64,000 bases of DNA from Mycobacterium sp. MBM (GTDB lineage: Bacteria; Actinomycetota; Actinomycetes; Mycobacteriales; Mycobacteriaceae): contig JAKJHY010000022.1 in NCBI GenBank assembly GCA_021648845.1, forward strand, positions 28,849 to 92,848. The letters run 5' to 3'. This document shows positions 8,671 through 18,580 of this stretch, one piece after another; the first letter of the stretch is position 1, and the number at the start of each line of letters is the position of its first letter. The notes under the pieces were generated by a model. That model ran no database searches, had not been told where the DNA came from, and was given only the letters and a program-made list of their open reading frames with translations. The position numbers were made by a program, and so were the translations under genes.

Positions 8671-9284
8671 CTCGGTGTCGGGGCGCCGACCCGGCTCAGT
8701 TGTGCCGGGTCCGCCAGTCGAAACTCATCAGCATGACGACGACCTGAACAACACCGTCGAGCTGATCCGGTAGACGTTCGGAACCTTCCGCAACAGATGT
8801 ACACTTTTCGGATGTGTAGCGCACGGGCGTTGAGGGTCAACCGGCTGCTGGGCGCTCGCAGAGATGAACCGCGCGTATGCTGCTGTGATACCGCAGCCGT
8901 GGCCCGCCCGAAGCACTGTGCTGGCCGGGCTGGCCCGACCCGAACTTAGAGTGGAGATCGAAGGCATTGCGGTGCTAGGCAGTTCCGACTTCACGGGGAG
9001 CTGACAAAGCGATCGGCGACTTGCTGAAGGCCTGTATGAAGGGTCAGCGGCGACACGCAGCGTGCACATCGATACCACCCTGCCTCCTGCCGTGCATGCG
9101 CACACCCCGTTCGCGGCGCTGCGAGCGCATAATGTGCACAACCGTGCGGGTTCCCGGTTCTGTCACCTAGATGACAGAAGTGTGCGTGCCACGTGGCTGA
9201 GAACGGCCGAGTACTCGCAGCTTGATCAGCTCTCAGGTGTCACCGAGCCTGAGATCCGACAACAAGAGAAGGACAACGTACAAC
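8671..9284. other. About 600 nt with no gene seen
   Basis: No reading frame on either strand here has recognisable protein features, ribosome-binding site and codon bias together. The stretch ends in the LysR relic and is probably decayed DNA. Confidence 0.5.
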
Positions 9285-9878
9285 ACGTGCGTCGGTTCGG
9301 CCACGTACTCGGTGCTGCCGCAGCTGGTTCGGGCGCTCAGTAATCTGCTTCCCGATGTCGACGTCCGGGTGCGTGGTTAGATGCTTGCCCCGGCTCAGCT
9401 GGCTGCGCTGGCGGAGGGGGAGATCGACCTTGCGCTGCTGCGCCCCCAATAATCGATGCGGGCCTGTCGACCGAGATAATCCGCCGCGACTCGCTATTGG
9501 TCGCGCTGCCGGAACGCCATCGACTGAGTACGCGAAAAAACAAGTGGTGGCCGATATTGCGACGAAGACTTCGTGGCGCATGCCGGCGGCGGCCGCTCCG
9601 TCATGGGATCATTGCTGACCACGCTGTGCGCCGACGCCGGTTTCACTGCCCATGTGCGCCACGAAGTCGAGGAGACCTCGACCCTGTTCACCCTCGTAGC
9701 CGTAGGGCTCGGGGTGGCGATCGCTCCGGCACCGACGTCCGCTCTCGACATCGCCGGGGTGGTCCACCGGCCGCTGCAGCCGCGCAGCCTCGGCATCGAC
9801 TTGGTGGCCGCCTGGCCGACATCGGCGCACGATCAATTAATTCGGAAGGTCACTACCACGCTTCGTGACATAGCCTGA
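9285..9878 (+). pseudogene. LysR-family regulator, substrate-binding domain, broken
   Basis: The frame from about 9285 reads a LysR effector-domain core (CVGSATYSVLPQLVRAL, then LPDVDVRVRG) until an in-frame TAG at 9378. It continues in the same frame with MLAPAQLAALAEGEIDLALL, then shifts through LVALPERHRLS in a second frame, and ends in a further frame with HAGGGRSVMGSLL ... VAVGLGVAIAPAPTSAL ... DLVAAWPTSA. The order and content match one LysR C-terminal domain. The stop and the frameshifts show it is dead. The N-terminal helix-turn-helix is not detectable upstream. Confidence 0.75.
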
Positions 9879-10361
9879 CGCTGTGGTATCAAGGGCCTTT
9901 ACGCTGCTCGTAACGTTGCGGCACACCACAATTGCGCCAGGGTGCTGCTTGAGGCAGCCTCGACGACCCAACTCCAGCCGCTTCCGCTGTGGGGTGGAGT
10001 CTCGCATAGGAATGTCCGGGTAGGTTGACGAGACCCGTTGTAAGGGACAATGTTTCAGATCTCGCGGCGAGTTGGCGTCACGTGACGAAATGCGAATAGG
10101 GGTGCCGGATCGTCCGATCCGGACCCTTCTCGGGCGTTGCGTCCGCTGTTTCATAGTGGACATGAAAGTGGGATTTTCTGCCGTGGACATCTCCTGAGAA
10201 CGACGCAGTCAGCGCAGGTCACGATGTCGCTGATGGACATGAAACTTGAGAAGCCACAAGCGTTGAACCGCCTACAAGAGCGGCAAATTGGTGACCAAAA
10301 CAAGATCAAAGCCGCCTTATGCGCGTAGCCTACAGCAAACCGGAAGGGAAGGGAAGGCGTC
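9879..10361. other. Non-coding stretch with two inverted repeats
   Basis: No gene is seen. Two perfect inverted repeats stand out: CCGGATCG-2 nt-CGATCCGG at 10105-10122, and TTTCAT-7 nt-ATGAAA at 10149-10167. The string TGGACATGAAA of the second repeat occurs again near 10234. These may be operators or recombination scars at the junction between cargo and backbone. The end of the stretch carries a GGAAGGGAAGG ribosome-binding site for the gene at 10362. Confidence 0.4.
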
Positions 10362-11111
10362 ATGGGCGTCTATGACACCGCCTGCCTGATCACCGGTGTG
10401 AGCCTGACCAACATCGACGCGACCGCGGTATTGCTGCGTCGCACCGCTGACGGCCAATACCATCCACTCTCGCTCGGCACCTACGGCTTCTACGACGGGT
10501 ACGGATGCCTCGACGCGATCACCACAAACCGCCATACCGAAGCACTAAAAGCGTTCGCGTCCAACGCGTTTCGAGTCGGCCGTTTCCACGCCCACGACTA
10601 CACCCACGCCGGCGATCCGCACTGGTTCGATCCCGACATCGCCATCGAATCACTGCTCTATCTCTGCGAGCGGACCACCACCTGCTCGGACCTCTACGGC
10701 GGCACCTACCCGCCCTGCACCGTGCTCGACGGCGACCCAGTAGTCATGACGATGATCGCCCAGCCCGTATGGGACGCCATCACCGCATCCCGCCGGCCCG
10801 GCCGGCGAAACCTCGCCGCCATGGCCTTCGGCGCCGGCCTGCCCACCGCCACCGAGATCTACGGGCCCGACCTGAACGGACCCCTCCAGGAGCCGCTACG
10901 CCAACTCGCGGTGATCTCCCACTTCATCGCCACCCATCCGCCGCTTCGATGGGCACCGCCAGGAGAACCCGGACAGCGCTACCCGCGCGGCGCCGGCCGC
11001 CAGTTCAGCTCCGCGGAACGCCGACAGTTCCTCGACGACGCACGCCGCGACTACCGAGCGGACGACACGATCCAAAAGGCCCTCGACGCGTACATCAAGG
11101 CCGTGGATTAG
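10362..11111 (+). CDS. Protein of unknown function, 249 aa
   Basis: I do not recognise the family. The start is an ATG behind a strong purine-rich site (GGAAGGGAAGGCGTC). The protein is soluble, with an N-terminal beta-rich part (TDACLI-like start, then ATAVLLRRTADG and GTYGFYDGYGCLDAI), a histidine-rich middle (FHAHDYTHAGDPHWFDPD), and a charged helical C-terminus. Codon use is typical of the rest of the region, so it is very likely real. It is the first gene of what looks like the replicon backbone and may form a short operon with the 84-aa gene behind it. Confidence 0.75.
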   Translation: MGVYDTACLITGVSLTNIDATAVLLRRTADGQYHPLSLGTYGFYDGYGCLDAITTNRHTEALKAFASNAFRVGRFHAHDYTHAGDPHWFDPDIAIESLLYLCERTTTCSDLYGGTYPPCTVLDGDPVVMTMIAQPVWDAITASRRPGRRNLAAMAFGAGLPTATEIYGPDLNGPLQEPLRQLAVISHFIATHPPLRWAPPGEPGQRYPRGAGRQFSSAERRQFLDDARRDYRADDTIQKALDAYIKAVD

Positions 11112-11163
11112 CAAGCGACACAACCGTGTCACGAGTTATGTGCCTGCAGGAGGAAAAAACACC

Positions 11164-11418
11164 GTGGCTAAGAAGCTCACCATCAAGCTGCCCGACCCGG
11201 GACTGCCGGCGGATCACCACCGCGACGATCAGGTGGTGTTCTACCACGGTCACCACGGCGAGTTCCTCGTCAACGGAATGGTGACAGATTCGCCCCAGTC
11301 CTCCGCGATCACGGACGAGAACGGCAACACCTACACGGTTAAGGCGCTGCGTGAACTGGCCCATGCAGCGCTCGCAGCGACCGACGCCGCTGAGGCCCTC
11401 GGATGCCCAACCGACTAA
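11164..11418 (+). CDS. Small protein of unknown function, 84 aa
   Basis: The start is set at a GTG at 11164, because AGGAGGA lies about 10 nt before it; an earlier in-frame start would sit on that site. The protein begins with a lysine-rich strand (KKLTIKLPDPGL), contains a histidine/aspartate-rich segment (DHHRDDQVVFYHGHHGEF), and ends in an alanine-rich helix. No known domain is visible. It lies 52 nt after the 249-aa gene, probably in the same transcript. Confidence 0.7.
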   Translation: MAKKLTIKLPDPGLPADHHRDDQVVFYHGHHGEFLVNGMVTDSPQSSAITDENGNTYTVKALRELAHAALAATDAAEALGCPTD

Positions 11419-11430
11419 TCGGGGCCCGTG

Positions 11431-12723
11431 TCACCGTGGGAGCATCGAGATGATGGCCGCCGCGCCCGCAGGCTTGGGCGGCCGCAGGGCGCCGTAGGCG
11501 GCGCTCGTGAGTCCGCCGACGACCGCACCGGAGACTGCGCCGGCGGGCGGTAGCCCGAGCAAGGTGCTGCTTCCGTATCCAAGGGTTGCGCCGAGAGAGA
11601 CTCGCGCCGCCTGCTCCAAGGCTAGGTCTTTCAGGACTCGGGAGCGTTTCGTGGCTCGATCAACTGCAGCGGCCATGGGTAGCAGCAGGTCCTCGTAGAC
11701 CTCCTTGGCGTCTGCCTGAAACCCACTGTCCGTGCACGATGTGTTGATCTGTCGTGCGGCACCGCGCAGCGCCGCTCTCCACTCCGCGAACGACTCCTCT
11801 TGGCTGTGAATCTTCACAAGCGTCTCGGCGGGAGCGCCTGCGAATATCGGTAAGTCGACTGTAAGGAGGCTAGCGGCAACAGTTTCCGATGTGCTCATTG
11901 AAAGGTCCGGTGCGGTGCGGCCGTCGAGATAGGCGAGATAGTGCCAATGGTGGGCCTGTGTCGGGATCAGCGTCGCGTCGTTCAATAGCGCAGTGCGCCG
12001 GGCGTCACGCAGATACCAGGGTTCGGCGGGGTGGAGACTACGGGCCTCCTCGTCGCTGAAACCGCCTCGGAGCAAGTGCTCGTGAAACCCCTCATCCGTT
12101 CGGTCCATCTCATCGTCGGGGTCGTCTGAAATGGGAGTCATAACAAGGATCCCCGCGTCGATGAGCGGTTTGACCTTCAACATCAGAGCGAGACTATCCA
12201 TGCACCGCCAGGCGTATCCCGCAGGCGATGTCTCTGGATCGAAGGGGCCGGCCATATGCTGTTCGAACGAGAGCGGGTCCTGCTCAACGAACTCGTCTGC
12301 GTAAAGCAACATGGTCATCTCGACGCGGCGGATCCACCTGATGATTCTTGCGTCGCTATCGTCCAAGTAGTTCTCGGTATCGCGGTCGGTCAGAAGAACT
12401 GTCGAGCATGGAAATTGGCTCCACCCTCGGTACGCACGCAGATTTGTGATCAGACGGATCTTGTCCGGCCGCCGCGCGGGAGCCTGTCGATCCTGGTACT
12501 CCTCAAGAATCAGGTTGCGCAACTGGTGCGCGGCCACCCCCGAAAAGTTCCCCTCTCGCTTCATCAGGGCAAAATGATCGAGGATGGCGCTGAGCTGAGG
12601 ATCGTTGCTTGACGCAGTAATTGTTGAAATCTCCTCGGGTGAGACGGTCAGCGTCGCCAGACGTGAACGCGATCTGTCTTCAACGGAGCATCCTCGGGGC
12701 CCTTGACGTACGGGGCGATCCAC
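11431..12723 (-). CDS. Protein of unknown function with a glycine/alanine-rich hydrophobic C-terminus
   Basis: Up to 430 aa. The body is soluble and acidic with no motif I can name. The last 60 residues contain a run of small hydrophobic residues (LGATLGYGSSTLLGLPPAG, then AVSGAVVGGLTSAAYGAL) that could insert in a membrane. The start is uncertain. The first in-frame candidate is a GTG at 12723, which overlaps the preceding gene by 76 nt. A GAGGAG site followed by an ATT codon at 12621 would give a shorter protein, and the first internal ATG is at 12564. It is co-directional with, and likely coupled to, the gene ending at 12648. Confidence 0.65.
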   Translation of the reverse strand: MDRPVRQGPRGCSVEDRSRSRLATLTVSPEEISTITASSNDPQLSAILDHFALMKREGNFSGVAAHQLRNLILEEYQDRQAPARRPDKIRLITNLRAYRGWSQFPCSTVLLTDRDTENYLDDSDARIIRWIRRVEMTMLLYADEFVEQDPLSFEQHMAGPFDPETSPAGYAWRCMDSLALMLKVKPLIDAGILVMTPISDDPDDEMDRTDEGFHEHLLRGGFSDEEARSLHPAEPWYLRDARRTALLNDATLIPTQAHHWHYLAYLDGRTAPDLSMSTSETVAASLLTVDLPIFAGAPAETLVKIHSQEESFAEWRAALRGAARQINTSCTDSGFQADAKEVYEDLLLPMAAAVDRATKRSRVLKDLALEQAARVSLGATLGYGSSTLLGLPPAGAVSGAVVGGLTSAAYGALRPPKPAGAAAIISMLPR

Positions 12724-13595
12724 TTCGGTCGGCGATCAGCGTGATTGGGCCCGCAGGCCTGCTGGCGCCAGTGGCCACCAACCCACCACCGGTGCCGGTA
12801 CTTGCGGTCAGTCGATGATCCGTCGTGTTCGCGCGGCGGGCTCATCGGGCGGCGCAACTCGATGATGCTCACCCGGTCCGGGTTCGGCGGCGCCGCAGCG
12901 GGCTCTTCTGAGCGGCTCCGCGGCGCGTCGTCGAAGACGCGGGTGGCAGTGACGGTGGGCTGGCCCATCAGCAGCCAGGCCGCGCCGATGACACTGACCA
13001 ACGGAGAGGCGTCAGCGGCGCCCGCGACCTCCGCGGTACGCGGGATCAACGGCTGCACCATCAGGGTCGGGTTGGTGGCCCATAGTGGCGAGGACACCTC
13101 GTAGAGGGCGATCAGCGCGGGATTCTTGGCCAGCCGTGAGAGTGGCTGTAGTTGGAGTACTCCGTCGGGGCGAAACCACCACCACAGGCCGTCCCAGGGA
13201 ACCTCGGTGGGGTCCGTTGAGCTCAACGCGTTCCATGGGACGCTGCCGGCCGGCTTGGCCCAGCACAGCACTCCTGTCGGAGCGGGAGCGGCGATCGCCG
13301 GCGTCCACTCGGGGAGGGAGCCGGCGGCGTCGAGCGCGACGTCCACCATGTCGCGAGAAACCCAGAACAGCGACGCAGATTTGATGGCGTCGGCCTCCGC
13401 GCTCATCTGGCTCAGCGACTCGGCCAGTTTGGCCTGCAGCCGCTGTAGCCGCCGGGCGCCCTCGCCGGAGGAGTCGGAAGGCTCCGCCAGCGCTGCGGAC
13501 TGGCGTTCGACGAGGGTGTCCAGGGCGTTGCACCACTGCCGGCGCATATCGGGCACGCAGTTCGGCGCCCACGGAAGACTCCCGCGTTTCACCAT
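12648..13595 (-). CDS. Plasmid-type hypothetical protein with a WRxQ...PYVKGPxDAP C-terminal motif
   Basis: A 315-aa protein. The ATG at 13595 is chosen because AAGGAGA lies 7 nt before it; a longer frame lacks a site. The C-terminal segment (HRWWVGGHWRQQACGPNHAD, then KWIAPYVKGPEDAPLKTDRV) follows a motif I know from many hypothetical proteins on actinobacterial plasmids and phages. The middle is helical with a leucine/glutamine-rich stretch (residues about 45-75). The function is unknown. It is probably in one operon with the downstream minus-strand gene. Confidence 0.75.
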   Translation of the reverse strand: MVKRGSLPWAPNCVPDMRRQWCNALDTLVERQSAALAEPSDSSGEGARRLQRLQAKLAESLSQMSAEADAIKSASLFWVSRDMVDVALDAAGSLPEWTPAIAAPAPTGVLCWAKPAGSVPWNALSSTDPTEVPWDGLWWWFRPDGVLQLQPLSRLAKNPALIALYEVSSPLWATNPTLMVQPLIPRTAEVAGAADASPLVSVIGAAWLLMGQPTVTATRVFDDAPRSRSEEPAAAPPNPDRVSIIELRRPMSPPREHDGSSTDRKYRHRWWVGGHWRQQACGPNHADRRPKWIAPYVKGPEDAPLKTDRVHVWRR

Positions 13596-13710
13596 GGCGT
13601 GTCTCCTTGCGCCCACACCGGCTGCCTCACAGCAGCGAGCGTAACCGGCATTGAGCGCGCTCAGGCCTGGGGACGTGGCATCGGTGCAGGTCCACGGCGG
13701 TGGCGAGGGT

Positions 13711-13742
13711 GGTGTGGGGCTGCGGGGTCGCAGCCCCACACC
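13711..13742 (-). terminator. 14-bp perfect hairpin after the giant helicase gene
   Basis: GGTGTGGGGCTGCG pairs perfectly with CGCAGCCCCACACC across a 4-nt loop, 6 nt past the stop codon of the minus-strand helicase gene. It separates that gene from the two hypothetical genes further along the same strand. Confidence 0.75.
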
Positions 13743-13748
13743 CCTGGA

Positions 13749-16700
13749 TCAGGCGGCCTGTTCGCCGCGCGGGCCGGTCTCGGCGTCGAGGATCTCGGCC
13801 TTGATGGTGGCGCTGACCTCGGCCAGCTCGACCTCCGCGGCGACCAGTTCGGCCGGGGCAGACAGGTCGGTGCCGGCGGCCGCCGCGCGGGACTGGGCGG
13901 CACGATCGCGTGCATCCTGCGCCCGGGCCGCGGTGGTGGCGGCCTCGTCGGCCGCACCGTCGAGCCACCCGGTGATCACCTGGTGGGACCACGCGGCGAC
14001 GGCCTCGGCGCCGCGGCGGCGCACCTTGGCGGGCAGCATCAGCGTCCACAGCGTCCGGTAGCCGAAGCTCACCTGCAGGTGTTGGTCCCCGTGCTCGGAG
14101 ACGATCTCCACCAGCAGCGGGCCGCTGGACCACCGGGCGCGGTGACCGTTGCCGCCCACCGCGGCCTCGGCGCAGCGCGACAGGTCCAGGGCGGCCAGCT
14201 GCGGGCGGTACTCGACCAGCTCGTCGAGACGTTCGGCACGCGCCTGCAGGGCATCCGCGCGGCCCTCGGCCTCGGTGGCGGCGTGCAGTGCGGCGTTGAC
14301 GTTCTGCCGTGCGGTCAAGTGCGTCAGGCGCAGCTTGCGGACGGTGACCTGTAGCTCGTGCTGGCGCAGCAGCAGCGAGTTGCCGGCGGCCGCGGCCTTC
14401 AGCTCCCCGAAGCTCAAGGTGCCGTCCCCGCCCAGGTCCTCGATCTCGCGCACCTCACTATCGACGCGGTAAAGCTGTTCGAAGCCGCGGCTCTTCCGCT
14501 CGGCGAGCTGGAACATGTAAGCGTCGAAAGAGCCCTCCACCGCGTAGCAGTAGATGTCGATGGTGTCGTGCAGGTTGCCGGTGCGCACACCACGGCCATT
14601 GCGCTGATCCCAGTCCCGAGCGGTCCACGTCGGGTCCACGTGGTGCAGGGCGACCATGCGGTTCTGAATGTTGGTTCCCACACCCACTTTCGGCGTCGAA
14701 CCGAACAGCACTGAGACACGGCCGTCGCGGCATGCGGCGAACAGCGCCTCCCGCGCTTTCGAGCTGGTCGCCTCATGGATGAACCGGATCCGGTCGGCCG
14801 GAACACCTCGGGCAATCAGGCCGTCGCGGATCCTGCCGTAACTCTGTGCGTCGCCAGGATGCGGTGTGCCCAGATCGCACAAGACCAGCTGAAACGCGCC
14901 CGGCGCAGGTGAATTCGGGTACACCGCATCTCGGGTGCGGTGATAGATCGCCGCGACATTCTCGGCGACGGCCTCCAGTTTCGGGGCCACCTCGGCGAAC
15001 CCGACCAGGTTGGGATCCAGCGCCACCTTGCGGCCGTCCCCGCAGATCGCCAGCATGTTGTCCGCATCCGGCTGGACTCGCCGGGCCCGCAGATCGTCGG
15101 CACGCTTGACCAGTGTGGTCATGAAGGCGCGCGTGTTGTCCGTGGGCTGCACGACGACGGTGTGCTGGTGCGGCGTCGGCAGTGTCAGGTCGGTCATCGA
15201 GCTGCGCACCATCGACATGAACGCCCCGATCATGGTCCTGAGTTCGGGCACGTTCTGGATCACCACGGGGCGGCGGCGGCTGCGGAAGCCCGAGCCGTCC
15301 GGGCTGACCTCCACGAGGGTTTCGTAGCGGACGAACTGCGCCGCCCAGGCGTCGAAGTGGCCCAGGCCCGAGTCTGTCAGTCGGTCAGGGTCGCAGAACC
15401 GTTGCCACACATACGCTTCGGCGAGCGTGTTGGTGTAGGGGGTGCCAGTGAACAGGCTTGCATGCGGGCGAGAGGGATTGGCGCGGCGCAGCATCGACAG
15501 CTTCAGCAGCAGGTCGGTGGCGCGTTTGGAGGCGCCCATGCTGAAGCCTTCCGCGCGCGTGGTGATCGGGAGCCGGCGAAACCGATCGGCCTCGTCGACA
15601 GCCAGGTAGTCGATCCCGAGCATGTCGAAGGTGATCGCGTCGTCATCAGTGGCGACATCGCGCAGTCGCTCGATGCGGCCCTCCAGCGAGCGCACGGCCG
15701 CGGCGATGCGCTTACCGTTGTTGCCCTGGCTGCGCTTGTAGTCCTCCAGCTCGGCAAGCTGGTCGTCAAGCCATTCACGTTCCACCTCGGCAGGGACCGG
15801 CATCGAAGCGAACGTCTCGTGGGTCATGATCACCATGTCCCAATCACCGGTGGCGCAACGAGCGGCGAACAACCGCCGGCCGTATCGGGTCAGGTCCTCG
15901 CGAGTGACCACCAAAATCTTGCCCGCCGGGGCCGTCTGCAGGGCCTCTCTCTGGGCTTGCTCAATGAGGTGGTTGGGCACGATGTAGAGCGGACGGTTAG
16001 CAATCCCAAACTGCCGCAACGTCATGCACAACGCGATCGCAGTACGCGTCTTACCCAAACCCACGGAATGGGCAGCGAACGCAGCGGGGATGGACAGGGC
16101 GCGATCGACGAAATCGCGCTGCCAGGACCACAACTGCAAATCGTCGGCAAGTGCAGGGAAGGTCAGGTACGAGCCGTCATCGCGGCGCAGTACATGGGAG
16201 TTCATCGCCTGGTTGTAGCGATCGAGAAGGCGCTGTTCGCGTTGCGGCGACTCCCACACCCACAGTGAGAAACGCTGCTCGATGGCCGTCAATGCCGCCT
16301 GGGCGGCCTCGGTCTCGTCGGCGTTGCGCACCCGACGGGTCGTGCGGGCCGCAGGGTCGTACACCTCGTCATAGACAGTGGGGGAGCTGCTGTTCAAGCC
16401 TGCCTGCAACAGGTCGAACGCAGACTTGCGGGTCGTGGTGTAGGTGATCTTGGCATCGGGGGAGATGTTGTGGGCGTTGCCCTCGACCTCCCAGGCCGCT
16501 AGAGGAGCGATGTGGTGGACCCTGACCCAGGATGCGCCAAACACCTCACGGCAGAAGTCCTCGATGTCACCGGCGGCCACCCACGGGGAGCCCAGCTCGA
16601 TGCGCACCTCATCGCGGCCCAGCCAGCGCGGCTGAACCTGTTGCAGCGCCGACACATTGCGTTCGTAGGACGCGTCGGTTGCTGCGGCCGCCAGAGCGTC

Positions 16701-18440
16701 CTGCAACTTGGTCCGGACGTCGCCGCACAGGTAGTCGCGGGCGGTGTGCACCCGGCCGGTGGCCGGATCGCGGTAGGCCAGGTCGCCGAGGGCGGCGAAC
16801 GCGGCCTCGGCTGTCGGCAGTCCCAGGAGTTCGGCAATCCGGGCGAGGTCCAAGCCGCGGCCCTCACCGAGGGAGACGGCCATGGCCTCCCCGGCGCTGT
16901 CGGCACGGGTCACCGGAACAGGTCGCCGGTTGACTCGCCGCTGCAGGATGGCCGCCGGCGCGGCGTCCCCGGTCTCCTGATCGAAGCGCTCCAGCGCGAA
17001 CACCAAAGCGGAGTCCGGGTCGCCCCGGAACCCCGACATGGGCGGCACGCGCCAGCTCAGCTTGGGCAGGCCGGTGTCTGGGTCGGTCTTGCCCTCGACC
17101 AGTGTGCCGCGGTTGAGCGCGCCGAAGCGCTCGACGTAGGACAGGTAGGACTCACGGCAGAGGGCGCGCAGCGGGTCCAGCGCCGCGTCAGGGGTGTCCC
17201 AGTTGGCCTCTGCGGTTACGAGGTCGACCGTGGCGTCGCGCAGCGCGACCAGCGCGTGCAGTTCCTTGCTCGGCCGCGTGACGGGCTGCAGCTGGCCGTC
17301 GACGACGCGGGCCATGGTGCCGTCGACGAGATGAAACGAGCCCTCCTTGCGTCCGTCGGCGTCGGTGAGCGTGACGTCGGTGAAGTGGTGGCCGGCCGCG
17401 GCGCTGGTCGGGTAGGGCAGCAGCAGGCGGCGCGCTGCGGCGAATGCGGCGGCGACTGCTGTGTGCGGGTTGTCGGCGTCGACGGTGACCGGGTTCTGAT
17501 GAAACCCGGTCAGTCGCATCGTGCCGGCGACGAGTTCAGGATGATCTGACCAGAACCCGCTCACTCGAGCGGAGTCCGTGCGGCCGTGCCCATCGGGGCT
17601 GCTCAGGTGAAGGTGGGGCGTTCGGGTGTCCCAGCCCTGCCGTGGCTCGTCGGCGCCGCGGACCCGCAGTACCAGGACGTCGGCGACCACATCGGTGCCC
17701 TCGTTGGCGAAATAGCCGGCGGGCAGGCGGATAGCCGCCAGCAGATCAGCGTGCGAGCGCACCGAGTAGGACAGACCGCTGGCCGCATCCAAGGTGTGCC
17801 GTGAGGTCACCATGACCACGTAGCCGCCCGGTCGCACTGCGCGCACGGCGCGCACCAGGAAGTACTCGTGCAAGGGGCCGTAGAACGCGATCGCCGAATC
17901 TGAGACGTTGGCAGCCGAGAACGGGACATTGCCTACCGCGGCGTCAAAGCGGTTGGCGGACAGAGACACCTGCTGTAACCGCTGGTCGATGATCGTTGCC
18001 TCGGGGTGCAACACGGCTGCGATGCGCGCGGCGACCGGATCCACCTCGACGCCGGTGTAGGTGATGGGCAGTGCGGTAGGGGCGTGGCTCAGGAAGCGGC
18101 CGTTGCCGCACCCGAGGTCCAGGACGTCGCCGCCGTGGAAGCCCGCGTGCTGCAGCAGCGCGTAGATGTGTCCGATCAGCGCCGGCGGGGTGTAGAACGA
18201 CGTGTCCACCACGCGTGCGGCTGCTTTCATCGCCGCCGGATCCGCGTCGTCGAGTTCGTCGGCTAACGCCGCCCACGAGTTGGCGGGCTGGGGGTCGAAC
18301 AGCGGGGCTGCTGCGCCCCAGCCGGGGAACTGCTCCAGGTGGGCGCGTTGTTCAGCGGCGGGGGTGGCGCCGTGGCGCAGAGTCTTCAAGACGTGCACGG
18401 CGTGGACTGCGGCGCGGGCTGCGGAGAGAGTGGGGGCCAT
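13749..18440 (-). CDS. Giant DNA methyltransferase-helicase fusion (DarB-like)
   Basis: 1563 aa. The N-terminal third is an N6-type methyltransferase: SAM motif VLDLGCGNGRF near residue 105 and a target-base motif NVPFS near 170, in place of NPPY/F. Next comes a linker, then an SF2/SNF2 helicase: Walker A GLGKTRTA near residue 793, Walker B VDEADRF near 947, and a C-terminal helicase lobe with GTNIQNRMVALHHVDPTW and DQRNGRGVRTG. The C-terminal 250 residues form coiled-coil helices. Proteins of this layout occur on conjugative elements, large plasmids and phages (P1 DarB is the best known) and are linked to antirestriction and DNA processing. The ATG at 18440 is preceded by AAAGGTG, and the gene diverges from the tap operon. 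Confidence 0.85.
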   Translation of the reverse strand: MAPTLSAARAAVHAVHVLKTLRHGATPAAEQRAHLEQFPGWGAAAPLFDPQPANSWAALADELDDADPAAMKAAARVVDTSFYTPPALIGHIYALLQHAGFHGGDVLDLGCGNGRFLSHAPTALPITYTGVEVDPVAARIAAVLHPEATIIDQRLQQVSLSANRFDAAVGNVPFSAANVSDSAIAFYGPLHEYFLVRAVRAVRPGGYVVMVTSRHTLDAASGLSYSVRSHADLLAAIRLPAGYFANEGTDVVADVLVLRVRGADEPRQGWDTRTPHLHLSSPDGHGRTDSARVSGFWSDHPELVAGTMRLTGFHQNPVTVDADNPHTAVAAAFAAARRLLLPYPTSAAAGHHFTDVTLTDADGRKEGSFHLVDGTMARVVDGQLQPVTRPSKELHALVALRDATVDLVTAEANWDTPDAALDPLRALCRESYLSYVERFGALNRGTLVEGKTDPDTGLPKLSWRVPPMSGFRGDPDSALVFALERFDQETGDAAPAAILQRRVNRRPVPVTRADSAGEAMAVSLGEGRGLDLARIAELLGLPTAEAAFAALGDLAYRDPATGRVHTARDYLCGDVRTKLQDALAAAATDASYERNVSALQQVQPRWLGRDEVRIELGSPWVAAGDIEDFCREVFGASWVRVHHIAPLAAWEVEGNAHNISPDAKITYTTTRKSAFDLLQAGLNSSSPTVYDEVYDPAARTTRRVRNADETEAAQAALTAIEQRFSLWVWESPQREQRLLDRYNQAMNSHVLRRDDGSYLTFPALADDLQLWSWQRDFVDRALSIPAAFAAHSVGLGKTRTAIALCMTLRQFGIANRPLYIVPNHLIEQAQREALQTAPAGKILVVTREDLTRYGRRLFAARCATGDWDMVIMTHETFASMPVPAEVEREWLDDQLAELEDYKRSQGNNGKRIAAAVRSLEGRIERLRDVATDDDAITFDMLGIDYLAVDEADRFRRLPITTRAEGFSMGASKRATDLLLKLSMLRRANPSRPHASLFTGTPYTNTLAEAYVWQRFCDPDRLTDSGLGHFDAWAAQFVRYETLVEVSPDGSGFRSRRRPVVIQNVPELRTMIGAFMSMVRSSMTDLTLPTPHQHTVVVQPTDNTRAFMTTLVKRADDLRARRVQPDADNMLAICGDGRKVALDPNLVGFAEVAPKLEAVAENVAAIYHRTRDAVYPNSPAPGAFQLVLCDLGTPHPGDAQSYGRIRDGLIARGVPADRIRFIHEATSSKAREALFAACRDGRVSVLFGSTPKVGVGTNIQNRMVALHHVDPTWTARDWDQRNGRGVRTGNLHDTIDIYCYAVEGSFDAYMFQLAERKSRGFEQLYRVDSEVREIEDLGGDGTLSFGELKAAAAGNSLLLRQHELQVTVRKLRLTHLTARQNVNAALHAATEAEGRADALQARAERLDELVEYRPQLAALDLSRCAEAAVGGNGHRARWSSGPLLVEIVSEHGDQHLQVSFGYRTLWTLMLPAKVRRRGAEAVAAWSHQVITGWLDGAADEAATTAARAQDARDRAAQSRAAAAGTDLSAPAELVAAEVELAEVSATIKAEILDAETGPRGEQAA

Positions 18441-18580
18441 CGGGGCACCTTTCGGTTCGGTGACCAGCCCCTCAAGGCCGGCCGTTTCTCAGCGCCAGAA
18501 CATGTTCCGGCGTTCGTTGGGCACTGTAGCGGCGGGCTCTGACAACTTGGGTCGGCCGCGCCTGGTGCCGCGCGACATCA

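Noticed and set aside
14940..16268. 442-aa open frame on the plus strand inside the giant helicase gene
   Set aside because: Antisense to the helicase core with conserved motifs; composition is that of a shadow frame.
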